64,000 nt of DNA from Ideonella_A sp963843805 (GCA_963843805.1 CAWJLY010000009.1:1007216-1071215); one strand, 5' to 3'; positions 46,571 through 57,916 are shown, numbered from the stretch's first letter. Translations and numbers: made by a program. Notes: a model not told the origin generated them from the sequence alone.

Positions 46571-47815
46571 ATGAGCCGCAGACGTGTCGTGGTCACCGGG
46601 CTCGGCTTGATCAGCCCGGTGGGCAATTCGGTTGCCGAAGGGTGGGCGGCCGTCACTGCGGGGCGCAGCGGCATTGCCGATGTCACCAAGTTCGATGCCA
46701 CTGGTTTTGCCTGCCGTTTTGCCGGCGAGGTCAAGGGCTTCAGGATCGAGGATTACATCCCGTCCAAGGAAGCCCGTCACATGGATACCTTCATCCATTA
46801 CGGACTCGCGGCATCGATTCAGGCAGTTCGTGACGCCGGTTTGCCGATCAACGGCGCGTTGAGCGAAGAACAGGCCGAGCGCATCGGCTGCCTGGTCGGC
46901 TCGGGAATCGGCGGCTTGCCGCTGATCGAAGATACCCATGGCGAGTTGATGGCCAAGGGCCCGCGGCGGATCACGCCGTTTTTCGTTCCGGCCTCGATCA
47001 TCAACATGATCTCGGGGCACGTCTCGATCCATTTCGGCTTTCAAGGCCCGAATCTCGCCATCGTCACCGCCTGCACCACGGGGCTGCATTGCATCGGTGA
47101 AGCCGGACGGATGATCGAGTATGGTGATGCCGACGTGATGGTTGCCGGCGGTGCCGAGGCGACGGTGTCTCCGCTTGGCATCGGGGGTTTTGCGGCGGCG
47201 CGGGCCTTGTCGACCCGCAACGACGATCCGGCCACAGCGTCTCGTCCATGGGACAAGGATCGTGACGGCTTCGTGCTTGGCGAAGGAGCCGGCGTTCTGG
47301 TACTTGAAGAGCTTGAGCACGCCAAGCGACGCGGCGCCAGAATTTATGCCGAACTGGCCGGCTTCGGCATGGGTGCCGATGCCTTTCACATGACAGCGCC
47401 GAATGTCGACGGGCCGAAGCGGTCGATGAAGGCGGCGCTGCGCAACGCCGGGATTGCTGCCGATCAGGTGCAATATCTCAACGCGCACGGTACCTCGACC
47501 CCATTGGGCGACCTCAACGAATCCAATGCCATCAAACTGGCATTCGGCAGCGCGGCCGACAAGCTGGTTGTCAGTTCGACCAAATCGATGACCGGACACC
47601 TGCTGGGCGGCGCTGGGGGTGTCGAATCGGTGTTCACGGTGCTTGCGCTGCACCATCAACTGGCGCCACCGACCATCAACATCGTCAACCAGGATCCCGC
47701 CTGCGACCTCGACTTCTGTGCCAACGAGGCTCGCCCGATGCAGATCGACTATGCGTTGAAGAACAACTTCGGATTCGGCGGGACCAACGGCAGCCTCGTA
47801 TTCAAGCGGGCCTGA
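46571..47815 (+). CDS. fabF: Beta-ketoacyl-ACP synthase II
   Basis: 414 residues, intact elongating condensing enzyme, also responsible for temperature control of unsaturated fatty acids in related bacteria. RRVVVTGLGLISPVGN is the N-terminal signature. The catalytic Cys lies in VTACTTGLHCIGEA; the two His are in LNAHGTSTPLGD and KSMTGHLLGGAGG; NNFGFGGTNGSLVF closes the fold. The ATG chosen has GGAG eight bases upstream; the in-frame ATG ten codons earlier is less likely. Confidence 0.97.
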   Translation: MSRRRVVVTGLGLISPVGNSVAEGWAAVTAGRSGIADVTKFDATGFACRFAGEVKGFRIEDYIPSKEARHMDTFIHYGLAASIQAVRDAGLPINGALSEEQAERIGCLVGSGIGGLPLIEDTHGELMAKGPRRITPFFVPASIINMISGHVSIHFGFQGPNLAIVTACTTGLHCIGEAGRMIEYGDADVMVAGGAEATVSPLGIGGFAAARALSTRNDDPATASRPWDKDRDGFVLGEGAGVLVLEELEHAKRRGARIYAELAGFGMGADAFHMTAPNVDGPKRSMKAALRNAGIAADQVQYLNAHGTSTPLGDLNESNAIKLAFGSAADKLVVSSTKSMTGHLLGGAGGVESVFTVLALHHQLAPPTINIVNQDPACDLDFCANEARPMQIDYALKNNFGFGGTNGSLVFKRA

Positions 47816-47850
47816 AGCGGCTGACGGCTTCCGGCTTTCCTCCCGCTCAC

Positions 47851-48345
47851 GTGCGCACGCTCCCTGCGATCGAACTCGACGTCCCGATCCAGTCGGCTTG
47901 GGCCTGGCTGGTCGACGGCCTGTGTCTGCTGGCATCGGCCAGCATGGCGTGCTGGTGGTGGCAGGCGGGTGACACGGTGCCGGCCGAGACCTTGCGAAAC
48001 GCCTTGCTGCTGATCGGTGTGCTGGCCGTGCTGCTGGCGTCACGAGCGCGGCGCTGCGAGCCTTGCCATTTGCGCTGGGACGGCCAGCAATGGTTCGGTG
48101 GGCCTGTTCAGGGCGGGTCGATCGAATCATTGCCTGTGGGACGGCTGAGCGTCATGCTCGACCTGCAACTGGCCATGGTCTTGCGCTTCGATCCCGAATG
48201 CCCGGACCCGATGAGGTCGGCCCGCTGGTTGGTGGCGCGCCGTGGCGCGATGGCCGCAAGCTGGCACCTGCTGCGCTGCGCGGTGTTCAATCAACCGGTG
48301 CTGGGCACGGGGAACGCAGGGCACGGGGTCGAAGCCCGCCGATGA
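47851..48345 (+). CDS. Hypothetical membrane protein upstream of rpoE
   Basis: 164 residues from a GTG. Two hydrophobic helices near the N-terminus (about residues 16-40 and 50-66: LCLLASASMACWWW; ALLLIGVLAVLLAS) are followed by a soluble part with CEPCHLRWDGQQWF and LQLAMVLRFD. The layout (two helices then a small beta-rich domain) resembles YgfX-type toxins/cell-division modulators, but the similarity is only in architecture. Its stop overlaps the rpoE start (ATGA), a coupling seen in other Burkholderiales. CxxC at residues 71-74 (CEPC) may matter. Confidence 0.7.
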   Translation: MRTLPAIELDVPIQSAWAWLVDGLCLLASASMACWWWQAGDTVPAETLRNALLLIGVLAVLLASRARRCEPCHLRWDGQQWFGGPVQGGSIESLPVGRLSVMLDLQLAMVLRFDPECPDPMRSARWLVARRGAMAASWHLLRCAVFNQPVLGTGNAGHGVEARR

Positions 48346-48950
48346 ACGCAGCCGATGCCGACCAGCAACTGATCGAACGCGTCAAGAACGGCGACGTCAA
48401 GGCTTTCGAGATGCTGGTGGTCAAATACCAGCGCCGCATCGAGCGCTTGATCGGCCGGATGGTTCGCGATGTCGATCTGGTGGCTGACATCGCACAAGAA
48501 ACCTTCATTCGGGCCTATCGCGCGTTGCCGCAGTTTCGCGGCGAGAGCGCCTTTTACACCTGGCTGTATCGGATTGCAGTGAACACGGCCAAAAAATCCC
48601 TGGTCGAACTCAAGCGCGACCCGTTGGTCACCGAGTCGGCGCGTGCATCGAGGGACGACGATGATGAAACTTCTCGCACTGAAAACGAACTAAGTGACGG
48701 TGAGACCCCCGAGTCGGTGTTGGCAGGCAAACAAGTGGTTGCTGCCGTGAATGCCGCGGTGGAGGCCTTGTCCGATGATCTGCGCCAGGCAATCACCCTG
48801 CGCGAAATCGAAGGCCTGAGTTACGAAGAAATTGCCGAACTGATGAATTGCCCGATCGGAACCGTTCGTTCGCGGATTTTCCGGGCTCGGGAAGCGATTG
48901 CCTCGCGACTGCGCCCATTGCTGGATACGCGTGATGGTGACCGCTGGTGA
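48342..48950 (+). CDS. rpoE: Extracytoplasmic-function sigma factor RpoE (sigma-E)
   Basis: 202 residues. Region 2 (residues 10-90) includes FEMLVVKYQRRIERLIGRMV and IAQETFIRAYRALPQFRGES for core binding and -10 recognition. A long acidic linker (DDDDETSRTENELSDGETPE) leads to region 4 with QAITLREIEGLSYEEIAELM and the GTVRSRIFRAREAI recognition helix. It directs transcription of envelope-stress genes and is held inactive by RseA, encoded next. The usual rpoE-rseA-rseB-degP block follows. Confidence 0.96.
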   Translation: MNAADADQQLIERVKNGDVKAFEMLVVKYQRRIERLIGRMVRDVDLVADIAQETFIRAYRALPQFRGESAFYTWLYRIAVNTAKKSLVELKRDPLVTESARASRDDDDETSRTENELSDGETPESVLAGKQVVAAVNAAVEALSDDLRQAITLREIEGLSYEEIAELMNCPIGTVRSRIFRAREAIASRLRPLLDTRDGDRW

Positions 48951-48990
48951 GATGGCCGAACGATGCCCGGGTAACGTGTGGAGATTGGAA

Positions 48991-49631
48991 ATGATGAACC
49001 AAGCGAATGTCGACCCTCAACAGTTCGAGGATTTGTCCGCGCTGGCTGACGGAGAGCTCGAAGCCGGGGCGGCCTTGCGGGTCTGCAGGACTTGGCGCGA
49101 ACAATCGGCCGTTCGCGAGCGCTGGCATGGTTATCAATTGATCGGCGACGTCTTGAGGTCGGACGATCTGGCCTCCACCGCGCGGCATGACGAAGATTTT
49201 CTTCTGGCCTTGCGCGCACGTCTGGCTGCTGAGCCGGTGGTTCTGGCACCCACCGGCAGGCCGCCGCCGCGCCGCACGCCAGGTCGGCCGGCCGCCGCCG
49301 CTTTGCCGCGGCCGGTGCCATCGCTGCCGGTTTTGTCGTGGTGGCAGTGGGTGCGTTGACGCTGTTCGGCCAACCGGCTGGCGAATCGACGCAAATATCC
49401 GCGGCCAGATCGGTCGGCCAAGTCGCGCAGCCTTTGGTGGTCGCCTCCAGGTCGACGGTTCGCCCCGATGCGCTCGGCGACCTTCAGCCCGTTGTTGCAA
49501 GCGGCCAACTGATTCGCGATGCCAACCTCGACCGATACTTGTCGGCACATCGCCAGTGGGCCGATGGCGCGCTGTTGGGCGGTCACGCGGCCTATCTGCG
49601 CTACCAGCCTGGCCATGAATCGAGCCGTTGA
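48991..49631 (+). CDS. rseA: Anti-sigma-E factor RseA, frameshifted
   Basis: About 213 residues when joined. The N-terminal sigma-binding domain has FEDLSALADGELEAGAALRV and WREQSAVRERWHGYQLIGDV, the helix pair that clamps sigma-E. After a frame change near 49.2-49.3 kb the transmembrane helix appears as RRRFAAAGAIAAGFVVVAVG (residues about 105-125). The periplasmic part ends SAHRQWADGALLGGHAAYLR. Regulated proteolysis of this protein releases sigma-E. GTGGAG precedes the paired ATG start. Confidence 0.9.
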
Positions 49632-49644
49632 AGGTCGATCGCCC

Positions 49645-50700
49645 ATGCACCTGCCTCGATTGACCAGACAGCTTGTTCTGGTCATCGGTGGTGGCCTTGT
49701 GATCGGCATCGCAGCGGCTGCTCCGGGCGAGCAACGGCCCGCCGGCGCGGACCGCCAGGCAGTGCTGGCTGCGGTGTCGGCTGCAGATGGTCAGCGCATG
49801 CTGACGCGGATTCAGCAAGCCCCTTCGCAGCGCAGTTTCCAGGGCACGTTCATTGTCAGTGCCGGCGGCTCGATGTCGAGCGCACGGATGACTCATTACC
49901 AGGCCGGCAAAAGCCAATACGAGCTGATCGAATCGCTGAATGGGCAGGCCCGCAAGGTGTTTCGCCATGATGACCTGATCCAGACCGTGTGGCCGCAGCA
50001 AAAGGTGGCATTGGTCGAAAAGCGCGACAAGTTTGGGTCGTTCCCCTCGCTCATCCCCAGTGGCGCACCCAAGTTGCTTGAGTTTTACGAGGTGCGAATG
50101 AGCGGTGTCGACCGGATCGCGGGACGGACCACCGATGTGCTCAGTGTGACACCCCGCGATGCCTTGCGCTTTGCAGTCAGGCTCTGGTCCGACCAGGAAA
50201 CCGGTCTGTTGCTGCGCGAGGATGTCATCGGCAGCGGTGGCCAGGTGCTCGAATCGTCTTCGTTTTCGGATATTGTGATTGGCGTGCAGGCACAGCCGGA
50301 GAGTTTCCTGCTGGCAATGAAGAAGCTGGATGGTTTCCGGATCATGAGGCCGACCTTTTCGGCGACTGAACTCGCTGCCGAAGGTTGGCAACAGCGGGAT
50401 GTCGTGCCGGGTTTTCGTCCGGTCAGCTGCATCAGGCGGCCGTTGATCGGCGCCAGCGACGCCGACGCGGCGACCAATCCACCGCAGGTCTTGCAGACAA
50501 TCTTCACCGATGGCTTGACCTATGTGTCGGTCTTCATCGAGCCTTATCAGGCCGAACGCCATCCGCATCCGGTCTTGACGAGCATTGGTGCCACCCATAC
50601 CTTGATGAGCAAGCATGCCGACTGGTGGATCACGGTCGTCGGTGACGTGCCTGCGGATACCCTGCGCGCTTTCGCGAATTCGCTTGAGCGCAGGCGCTGA
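49645..50700 (+). CDS. rseB: Sigma-E regulator RseB/MucB
   Basis: 351 residues, periplasmic. The N-terminal LTRQLVLVIGGGLVIGIAAA is a signal peptide. The large LolA-like domain includes LTRIQQAPSQRSFQGTFIVS, SARMTHYQAGKSQYELIESL and DDLIQTVWPQQKVAL; the small C-terminal domain includes TYVSVFIEPYQAER and ADWWITVVGDVPADTLRAFA. RseB binds the periplasmic part of RseA and shields it from DegS-type cleavage until mislocalised lipopolysaccharide or lipoproteins displace it. Start chosen at MHLPRLTRQ; an in-frame ATG ten codons upstream overlaps rseA. Confidence 0.93.
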   Translation: MHLPRLTRQLVLVIGGGLVIGIAAAAPGEQRPAGADRQAVLAAVSAADGQRMLTRIQQAPSQRSFQGTFIVSAGGSMSSARMTHYQAGKSQYELIESLNGQARKVFRHDDLIQTVWPQQKVALVEKRDKFGSFPSLIPSGAPKLLEFYEVRMSGVDRIAGRTTDVLSVTPRDALRFAVRLWSDQETGLLLREDVIGSGGQVLESSSFSDIVIGVQAQPESFLLAMKKLDGFRIMRPTFSATELAAEGWQQRDVVPGFRPVSCIRRPLIGASDADAATNPPQVLQTIFTDGLTYVSVFIEPYQAERHPHPVLTSIGATHTLMSKHADWWITVVGDVPADTLRAFANSLERRR

Positions 50701-50814
50701 ATTGCCGTGATCGGTTCGTTGGCTGCGCTCGCAATGCTGCGCAACCCAGCCCCACCGGTACCGATGTCGGCCCGCTGGCCTGGGCTGGATTTTGTTTTGA
50801 ACGAGGTTGCAAAC

Positions 50815-52342
50815 ATGATGATGTCTATAGCTGAACCGAGGCCATTGCTTGCCAGGGCCGCTCAGGCTTGCCTGCAGTGGCGCAAGATGCTGGCAGTCGG
50901 ATTGACGGGTGCGGCACTCGCGGTTTCCGCCATGGCGCCAATCGCCGCGTCAGCCCAGGGCTTGCCCGATTTCACCGAGCTGGTTGAGCGGGTCGGACCG
51001 GCTGTGGTGAACATTCGCACCACCGAGCGGATGCGGGCTCCTCGCGCTGGTGGAGGGGGTGGCGGGCCCGAACTCGACGAGGACATGTTGGAGTTTTTCC
51101 GCCGTTTCGGTATTCCGATCCCGGGTCAACCGAATACGCCGGGGCCGCGTCGTGGTCAGCCGCAACCTGATTCGGCCGAACCGCAACAGCGTGGCGTCGG
51201 TTCGGGGTTCATCCTCAGCGCCGACGGCTTCGTGCTGACCAATGCCCATGTGGTTGAAGGTGCCGAAGACGTGACCGTCACCCTGACCGACAAACGCGAA
51301 TTCAAGGCACGCGTCATCGGCAGCGACAAACGCACCGATGTGGCGCTGGTCAAGATCGAGGCTGCCAGCCTGCCATTCGTTCGCATCGGCGATGTCAGCC
51401 GCTTGAAGGTTGGCGAATGGGTGATGGCGATCGGCTCGCCGTTCGGGCTCGACAATACCGTGACTGCCGGCATCGTCAGCGCCAAGGCGCGTGATACGGG
51501 TGAGTTCCTGCCATTCATCCAGACCGATGTGGCGATCAATCCGGGCAACTCGGGCGGCCCGTTGATCAACATGCGTGGTGAAGTGGTGGGTATCAACTCG
51601 CAGATCTACAGCCGCTCGGGCGGGTTCATGGGCATATCGTTTGCAATTCCGATCGACGAGGCCGTTCGTGTCTCCGATCAGTTGCGCACCAGTGGCCGTG
51701 TGGTTCGCGGCCGGATCGGCGTGCAGATTTCACCGGTCACCAAGGATGTCGCCGAGTCGATCGGGCTCGGCAAGGCTGGCGGTGCGTTGGTGCAGGCGGT
51801 GGAGGCGGGCGGCCCGGCCGACAAAGGCGGGGTCGAGGCCGGCGACATCATCACCAAGGTCGATGGCAAGGTCGTCGACAAATCGGGCGACCTGCCACGC
51901 GTCATCGGCAACACCAAGCCGGGGCAGAAGGTGACACTGCAGGTATTCCGGCGTGGCGCCTACAAGGAATCTGCAGGTCAGCGTGGTCGAGTTCGATCCG
52001 CCCACCACGACCGCGGCCAAGCGCTCTGCGGCACCGGCCGATGGCGGCAAATCGGCCCCGGTGATGAGTGCGCTGGGCATCGCGGTGTCCGACTTGACCG
52101 ATGCGCAAAAGCGCGAGTTGAAGGTGAAGTCGGGAGTGCGTGTCGAGAACGTCGAGGGCGCAGCGGCTCGCGCTGGTGTTCGAGAAGGCGATGTGGTCCT
52201 GGCGCTCGACAACACCGAGATTACCGGCGCCAAGCAGTTCGAAGCTCTGATCGGCAAACTGGACAAGACGAAACCGGTGACGGCTCTGGTGCGGCGTGGC
52301 GAGTGGGTCAACTATGTGGTGATCAGACCGGCTGCGCGCTGA
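50815..52342 (+). CDS. degP: Periplasmic serine protease DegP/MucD (HtrA family), one frameshift
   Basis: Degrades and refolds damaged envelope proteins. About 508 residues when joined. A signal peptide ends near ASAQG. The trypsin-like domain has the triad His in VLTNAHVVEGA, Asp in KRTDVALVKIE and Ser in INPGNSGGPLI. PDZ1 (GVQISPVTKDVAESIGL) and PDZ2 (GIAVSDLTDAQKRELKVKSG) follow. An extra G in TACAAGGAATCTG near 51.97 kb breaks the frame between the PDZ domains; without it the sequence reads AYKNLQVSVVEFDPP. GAGG lies eight bases before the chosen ATG, the first of three in a row. Confidence 0.94.
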
Positions 52343-52373
52343 AAGAGTTCGTCCGCGCAGCCGGGAAGCCATC

Positions 52374-52409
52374 TGATGGTGCGATCGAGTTTGCTTGCTG
52401 GCACCATCA
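52374..52409 (+). terminator. Hairpin after degP, probable terminator of the rpoE operon
   Basis: TGATGGTGC pairs perfectly with GCACCATCA (nine base pairs) across an 18-base loop, and ACTTTTGCT follows. It lies 32 bases after the degP stop. The loop is large and the T run short, so it is a moderate candidate. Confidence 0.55.
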
Positions 52410-52601
52410 ACTTTTGCTATTGAAAGATAAAATTCGATCGTCGTAGTCTATTTTGCATCTGACCGCGACGTCTATTTATTGAATTGGCGCCCTTGGTCGT
52501 CAGGTGTGACAGCCCGCCCATCCGCTGGCTACCGCGTTGGAAAGTCGTTTTTTCCAACTGCTCGGCGCGTCTGCAGCAGTAATCGAACGTCCTGGCGGTG
52601 C

Positions 52602-52622
52602 TGTTGATAAGCTGTGCATAAC
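52602..52622 (+). promoter_or_regulatory. Pair of DnaA-box-like 9-mers
   Basis: TGTTGATAA and TGTGCATAA each differ from TGTGGATAA by one base and start 12 bases apart on the same strand, in the AT-richer gap between degP and lepA. Two near-consensus sites so close together suggest DnaA binding, but chance is not excluded. The stretch 52410-52601 shows nothing recognisable. Confidence 0.3.
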
Positions 52623-52702
52623 TTCGCTGTTGGCGCACTGCAACGGCTCGATTTTGCGTCCTCAAGGCGCAACGGGGAGGGCGTTTTCGTTACAATGAAG
52701 GC

Positions 52703-52766
52703 CCAACAAGCAGTTGCCAAACATTTTGTTGGAAGGCGCGTCAGAACTTCGACGTGCCTTTTTTTT
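52703..52766 (+). ncRNA. Tandem hairpins ending in a T-run: candidate small RNA or lepA leader terminator
   Basis: CCAACAA / TTGTTGG forms a first stem, immediately followed by AAGGCGCGTC / GACGTGCCTT (one G-U pair) and eight T, a classical Rho-independent end. TACAAT at 52691-52696 is a good -10 hexamer just upstream, although no matching -35 is visible, so a transcript of about 65 nt could start and end here. The alternative is a terminator for read-through from degP, or an attenuator ahead of lepA, whose start lies 132 bases on. I recognise no known RNA family. Confidence 0.5.
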
Positions 52767-52897
52767 AGCTTCAGCATCAGCCATTGAGTCGTCCGCGTAT
52801 CACGGCCGAATGTTGCCAGGTACCGAGTCGAGACGCCGTTTCAAGCCGCCTTGGCAAGGCCTCGTGCCAACGGCGCCAGCGTCCACCACCCGTGTTC

Positions 52898-54705
<1,808 letters not shown>

Positions 54706-54706
<1 letters not shown>

Positions 54707-55683
54707 TGAGTCTGTTGACCGGTTTGCTGTACGGCGCGCTGGCGCTGTATCTGGGTGGGTGGTATCTGGGCAGGTGGAGCGGCAACTTTTCGCTGCTGCT
54801 GTTCATTCTGTCGGTGGTCACGATGGGTTATTGGCTGGCCGAGCGCTTTGTCTTCGCGCCGCGGCGCCGCCGCGCAGCCACGGCGCTCGAGCAGCAGGCC
54901 GCACGACGCTCGCAGGAGTTGACGCGCCAAGGCATCACCAAGGTCGACACCGACATCAGCGAGGCCAGGCGTGCCGTCCTTGCGCAGCCGTGGTGGCTCG
55001 ACTGGACGGCAGGATTGTTCCCGGTCATTCTGGCGGTGTTCTTGCTGCGTTCGTTTCTGTTCGAGCCGTTCAAGATTCCGTCGGGATCGATGATCCCGAC
55101 GCTGCTCGTCGGCGACCTGATCCTGGTCAACAAATTCCACTACGGGGTTCGCCTGCCGGTGGTCAACAAGAAGATCATCGACAACAACGATCCCAAGCGG
55201 GGCGATGTGATGGTCTTCCGCTTTCCGGCCGATCCGAGCATCGATTACATCAAGCGGGTGGTCGGCTTGCCGGGTGACGAGGTCAGCTTTCGCAACCAGG
55301 TGCTGTCGATCAACGGCCAGCCGGTGCCGCTCGAGAGGCTGCCCGAGCCCGGCTTCTATGACGAGACGGTGATGCGCTACTTCCCTGAGTTCAAGGAGAC
55401 ACTCAGTGGCGTTACGCATCGGATCATCATCAATCCGAAATACCAGCCGTTTTACGGCGCCGACGACAAGATCGACTTTCCTTTCCGCGACAACTGCCGA
55501 TATGGTGCCGAAGGTGTGAGCTGCAAAGTACCGGCAGGCCACTATTTCATGATGGGCGACAATCGGGACAATTCGCAGGACTCGCGTTTTTGGGGATTTG
55601 TGCCGGATGCCAATATCGTCGGAAGGGCATTTTTCGTGTGGATGAATTTCGGCGACCTGAAGCGCATCGGCCGGTTCAATTGA
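54706..55683 (+). CDS. lepB: Signal peptidase I
   Basis: 325 residues, inner membrane. Two or three N-terminal helices (residues 3-20, 28-45 and 100-116) precede the periplasmic catalytic domain. The Ser-Lys dyad is Ser128 in IPSGSMIPTLL and Lys183 in DYIKRVVGLPGD; the box E motif MGDNRDNSQDSR is near the C-terminus. Removes signal peptides from exported proteins such as the OmpA, RseB and DegP encoded in this window. Translationally coupled to lepA. Confidence 0.97.
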
Positions 55684-55763
55684 TCGCGCTTGTCCTGGAG
55701 AGAAGCTTCGTGATGACACAGGAAATGGCGCCACGCAAGGCCACCAGATTAGGAGGATCCTCG

Positions 55764-56135
55764 ATGAAGCATGCTGGTGCATTGGCCCGCAGTCAGCGCG
55801 GCATGGGCCTGTTCGGTCTGCTGTTCATGTTGATCGTGATCGGCGCGGTTGTGCTGATCGGCCTGAAGGTTTTTCCGACCGTCAATGAATATCTGACCAT
55901 CAAGCGCGCAGTCAACAAGATCGGCGCGGCCAACTACACGACGATTCCGGAAGTGCAGCGTGCTTTCGAATCGACCAAGGCCGTCGAATACTCGATCGTG
56001 TCCATTTCCGGCAAGGACCTGATCGTGACCCGAAACGGCGACAATCTGGTGATTGCATTTGCCTACAACGTCGAAATCGAACTGATTCCGCCGGTATTCC
56101 TTCTGATGAAATACAAGGGCCAATCCGGCCAGTAG
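55764..56135 (+). CDS. DUF4845 pilin-like membrane protein
   Basis: 123 residues. AGGAGG precedes the ATG by seven bases. ARSQRGMGLFGLLFMLIVIG then AVVLIGLKVFPTVNEYLTIK is a single N-terminal membrane helix after a short basic stretch, like a type IV pilin or pseudopilin, but without the usual Glu5 cleavage site. The rest is a small periplasmic domain (AFAYNVEIELIPPVFLLMKY). It is almost always found between lepB and rnc in betaproteobacteria; function unknown. Confidence 0.88.
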   Translation: MKHAGALARSQRGMGLFGLLFMLIVIGAVVLIGLKVFPTVNEYLTIKRAVNKIGAANYTTIPEVQRAFESTKAVEYSIVSISGKDLIVTRNGDNLVIAFAYNVEIELIPPVFLLMKYKGQSGQ

Positions 56136-56167
56136 ATTCAGGCGATGCGATCGAACGACGATTACGC

Positions 56168-56878
56168 GTGAAAGAACAAGGCCCCCTCGACTCATTGCAG
56201 ACCCGGATCGGCTACCGGTTCGTCGATATCGAATTGCTCGGCCGCGCCCTGACCCACCGCAGCCACGGCGCAGAGCACAACGAACGGCTCGAGTTTCTCG
56301 GCGACGCCGTTCTCAGCCTGGCCGTATCGGCGCTGTTGTTCGAGCGCTTCGCCGGCTCCGACGAGGGCGATTTGACGCGGGTGCGTGCCCACCTGGTTCG
56401 CGAGGACAGCCTGCACCGGGTGGCGCTGTTGCTCGAACTGCCAGCGGCGCTGCGCCTCGGCGATGGCGAGGCGCGTGGTGGCGGTGCTCAGCGGCCTTCG
56501 ATTCTGGCCGATGCACTCGAGGCCGTTATCGGCGCCAGCTTTGTTGACGGCGGGTTCGATGCCGCCAAGGCGTTGGTCGAACGCCTGTTTGGCGAGGTGA
56601 TCCAGACCACCGACGTTTCGTCCTGGGCCAAGGATGCAAAGACCGAGCTTCAGGAGTGGCTGCAGGCACGCCGCCTGCCGGTGCCGACTTATCGCATCGC
56701 GGCTACTCGAGGACAGGCGCATGCGCAGACCTTCGAGGTTGAATGTGTTGTGGCTGCGTTGAATCTGATTCACCGAGGTGAAGGCCGATCCCGGCGGATT
56801 GCCGAGCAGGAGGCGGCCCGGCGAATGCTTGACTCGTTGTCTGACAACGACGAACCCGGCAGCCCGCTGCGCTCCTGA
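56168..56878 (+). CDS. rnc: Ribonuclease III
   Basis: 236 residues from a GTG. Double-strand-specific endoribonuclease that processes rRNA precursors and some mRNAs. The catalytic signature NERLEFLGDAVLSL carries the acidic metal ligands, and ADALEAVIGASFVDGG the distal Asp/Glu. The C-terminal dsRNA-binding domain has DAKTELQEWLQARRLPVPTY and SRRIAEQEAARRMLDSL. era starts seven bases later, the standard rnc-era pair. Confidence 0.97.
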   Translation: MKEQGPLDSLQTRIGYRFVDIELLGRALTHRSHGAEHNERLEFLGDAVLSLAVSALLFERFAGSDEGDLTRVRAHLVREDSLHRVALLLELPAALRLGDGEARGGGAQRPSILADALEAVIGASFVDGGFDAAKALVERLFGEVIQTTDVSSWAKDAKTELQEWLQARRLPVPTYRIAATRGQAHAQTFEVECVVAALNLIHRGEGRSRRIAEQEAARRMLDSLSDNDEPGSPLRS

Positions 56879-56884
56879 TTGCCC

Positions 56885-57871
56885 ATGTCCAAACCCGGTA
56901 CCACCGGATCTTCCGACGATCCAGCCCGCGACACGCCGTTGACGCCGCCGGCCGAATTCGTCAGCACTGGCGGGCAAGGCCGTCGTTGCGGTTGGATCGC
57001 CATTGTCGGGCGGCCGAACGTCGGCAAGTCGACGCTGCTGAATGCCTTGGTCGGCCAGAAAGTCAGCATCACCTCGAGCAAGGCGCAAACGACACGCCAC
57101 CGCATCAACGGCGTGCGCACCGTCGGGCAGTCGCAGTTTGTTTTCATCGACACCCCGGGCTTCCAGACTCGGCACGCGGCGCCGCTCAACCGGACGCTCA
57201 ATCGCACCGTGCACGGTGTGCTTGCCGATGTGGATGTGGTGCTTTTTGTGGTCGAGGCGGGGCGTTTCGGTCTTGATGATGCCAAGGTGCTGTCGCTGTT
57301 GAGCGCGGGAAGCCCCGGGGCGGTGCCGCCGGTGGTGCTGGTCGCCAACAAGCTGGATGCCGTGCACCGTCGGTCCGAACTCGCGCCGTGGCTGAAGGGC
57401 ATGCAGGAGCGGCATCCGTTTGCGCAATTTGTTCCGTTGAGCGCACGCCGCAAAAGCGACGTCGCGCGGCTGCTTTCGATCGTCGAGCCCTATCTGCCGC
57501 AGCAGGACTGGTTCTACGACGCAGAAGCGCTGACCGATCGAAGCGACCGCTTCCTGGCCAGCGAGCTGATCCGCGAAAAACTGTTCCGGCTGACTGGTGA
57601 CGAATTGCCGTATACATCGACCGTCGTGATTGACAAATACGAGGAGGAGGGCCGGCTGCGGCGCATTGCGGCCAGCATCGTCGTCGAACGCGAAAGTCAC
57701 AAGGGCATGGTGATCGGCGACAAGGGTGCGATGCTCAAGCGGATCGGCAGCGAAGCCCGCAAAGAGCTCGAGACATTGCTCGGCGCCAAGGTCTTTCTCG
57801 AATTGTGGGTCAAGGTGCGCACCGGCTGGGCCGACGACGAAGAACATCTTCGCAGTTACGGCTACGAGTGA
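56885..57871 (+). CDS. era: GTPase Era
   Basis: 328 residues. Assembly GTPase that binds the 3' end of 16S rRNA in the 30S subunit. GRPNVGKSTLLNALVGQKVS (G1), TRHRINGVR (G2), FIDTPGFQT (G3), ANKLDAV (G4) and PLSARRKSD (G5) are present. The C-terminal KH domain has GMVIGDKGAMLKRIGSEARK. A 25-residue Ser/Pro-rich extension precedes the G domain, longer than in E. coli. Follows rnc by six bases. Confidence 0.97.
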   Translation: MSKPGTTGSSDDPARDTPLTPPAEFVSTGGQGRRCGWIAIVGRPNVGKSTLLNALVGQKVSITSSKAQTTRHRINGVRTVGQSQFVFIDTPGFQTRHAAPLNRTLNRTVHGVLADVDVVLFVVEAGRFGLDDAKVLSLLSAGSPGAVPPVVLVANKLDAVHRRSELAPWLKGMQERHPFAQFVPLSARRKSDVARLLSIVEPYLPQQDWFYDAEALTDRSDRFLASELIREKLFRLTGDELPYTSTVVIDKYEEEGRLRRIAASIVVERESHKGMVIGDKGAMLKRIGSEARKELETLLGAKVFLELWVKVRTGWADDEEHLRSYGYE

Positions 57872-57916
57872 ACACGTGGCGCTGACGGTCATGGCGTTGC
57901 CATCGGGCGGCTGTTG

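Noticed and set aside
52417..52777. Minus-strand open frames of about 80 codons in the degP-lepA gap.
   Set aside because: No ribosome-binding sites, atypical codon use, and they overlap the hairpin structures; no family resemblance.
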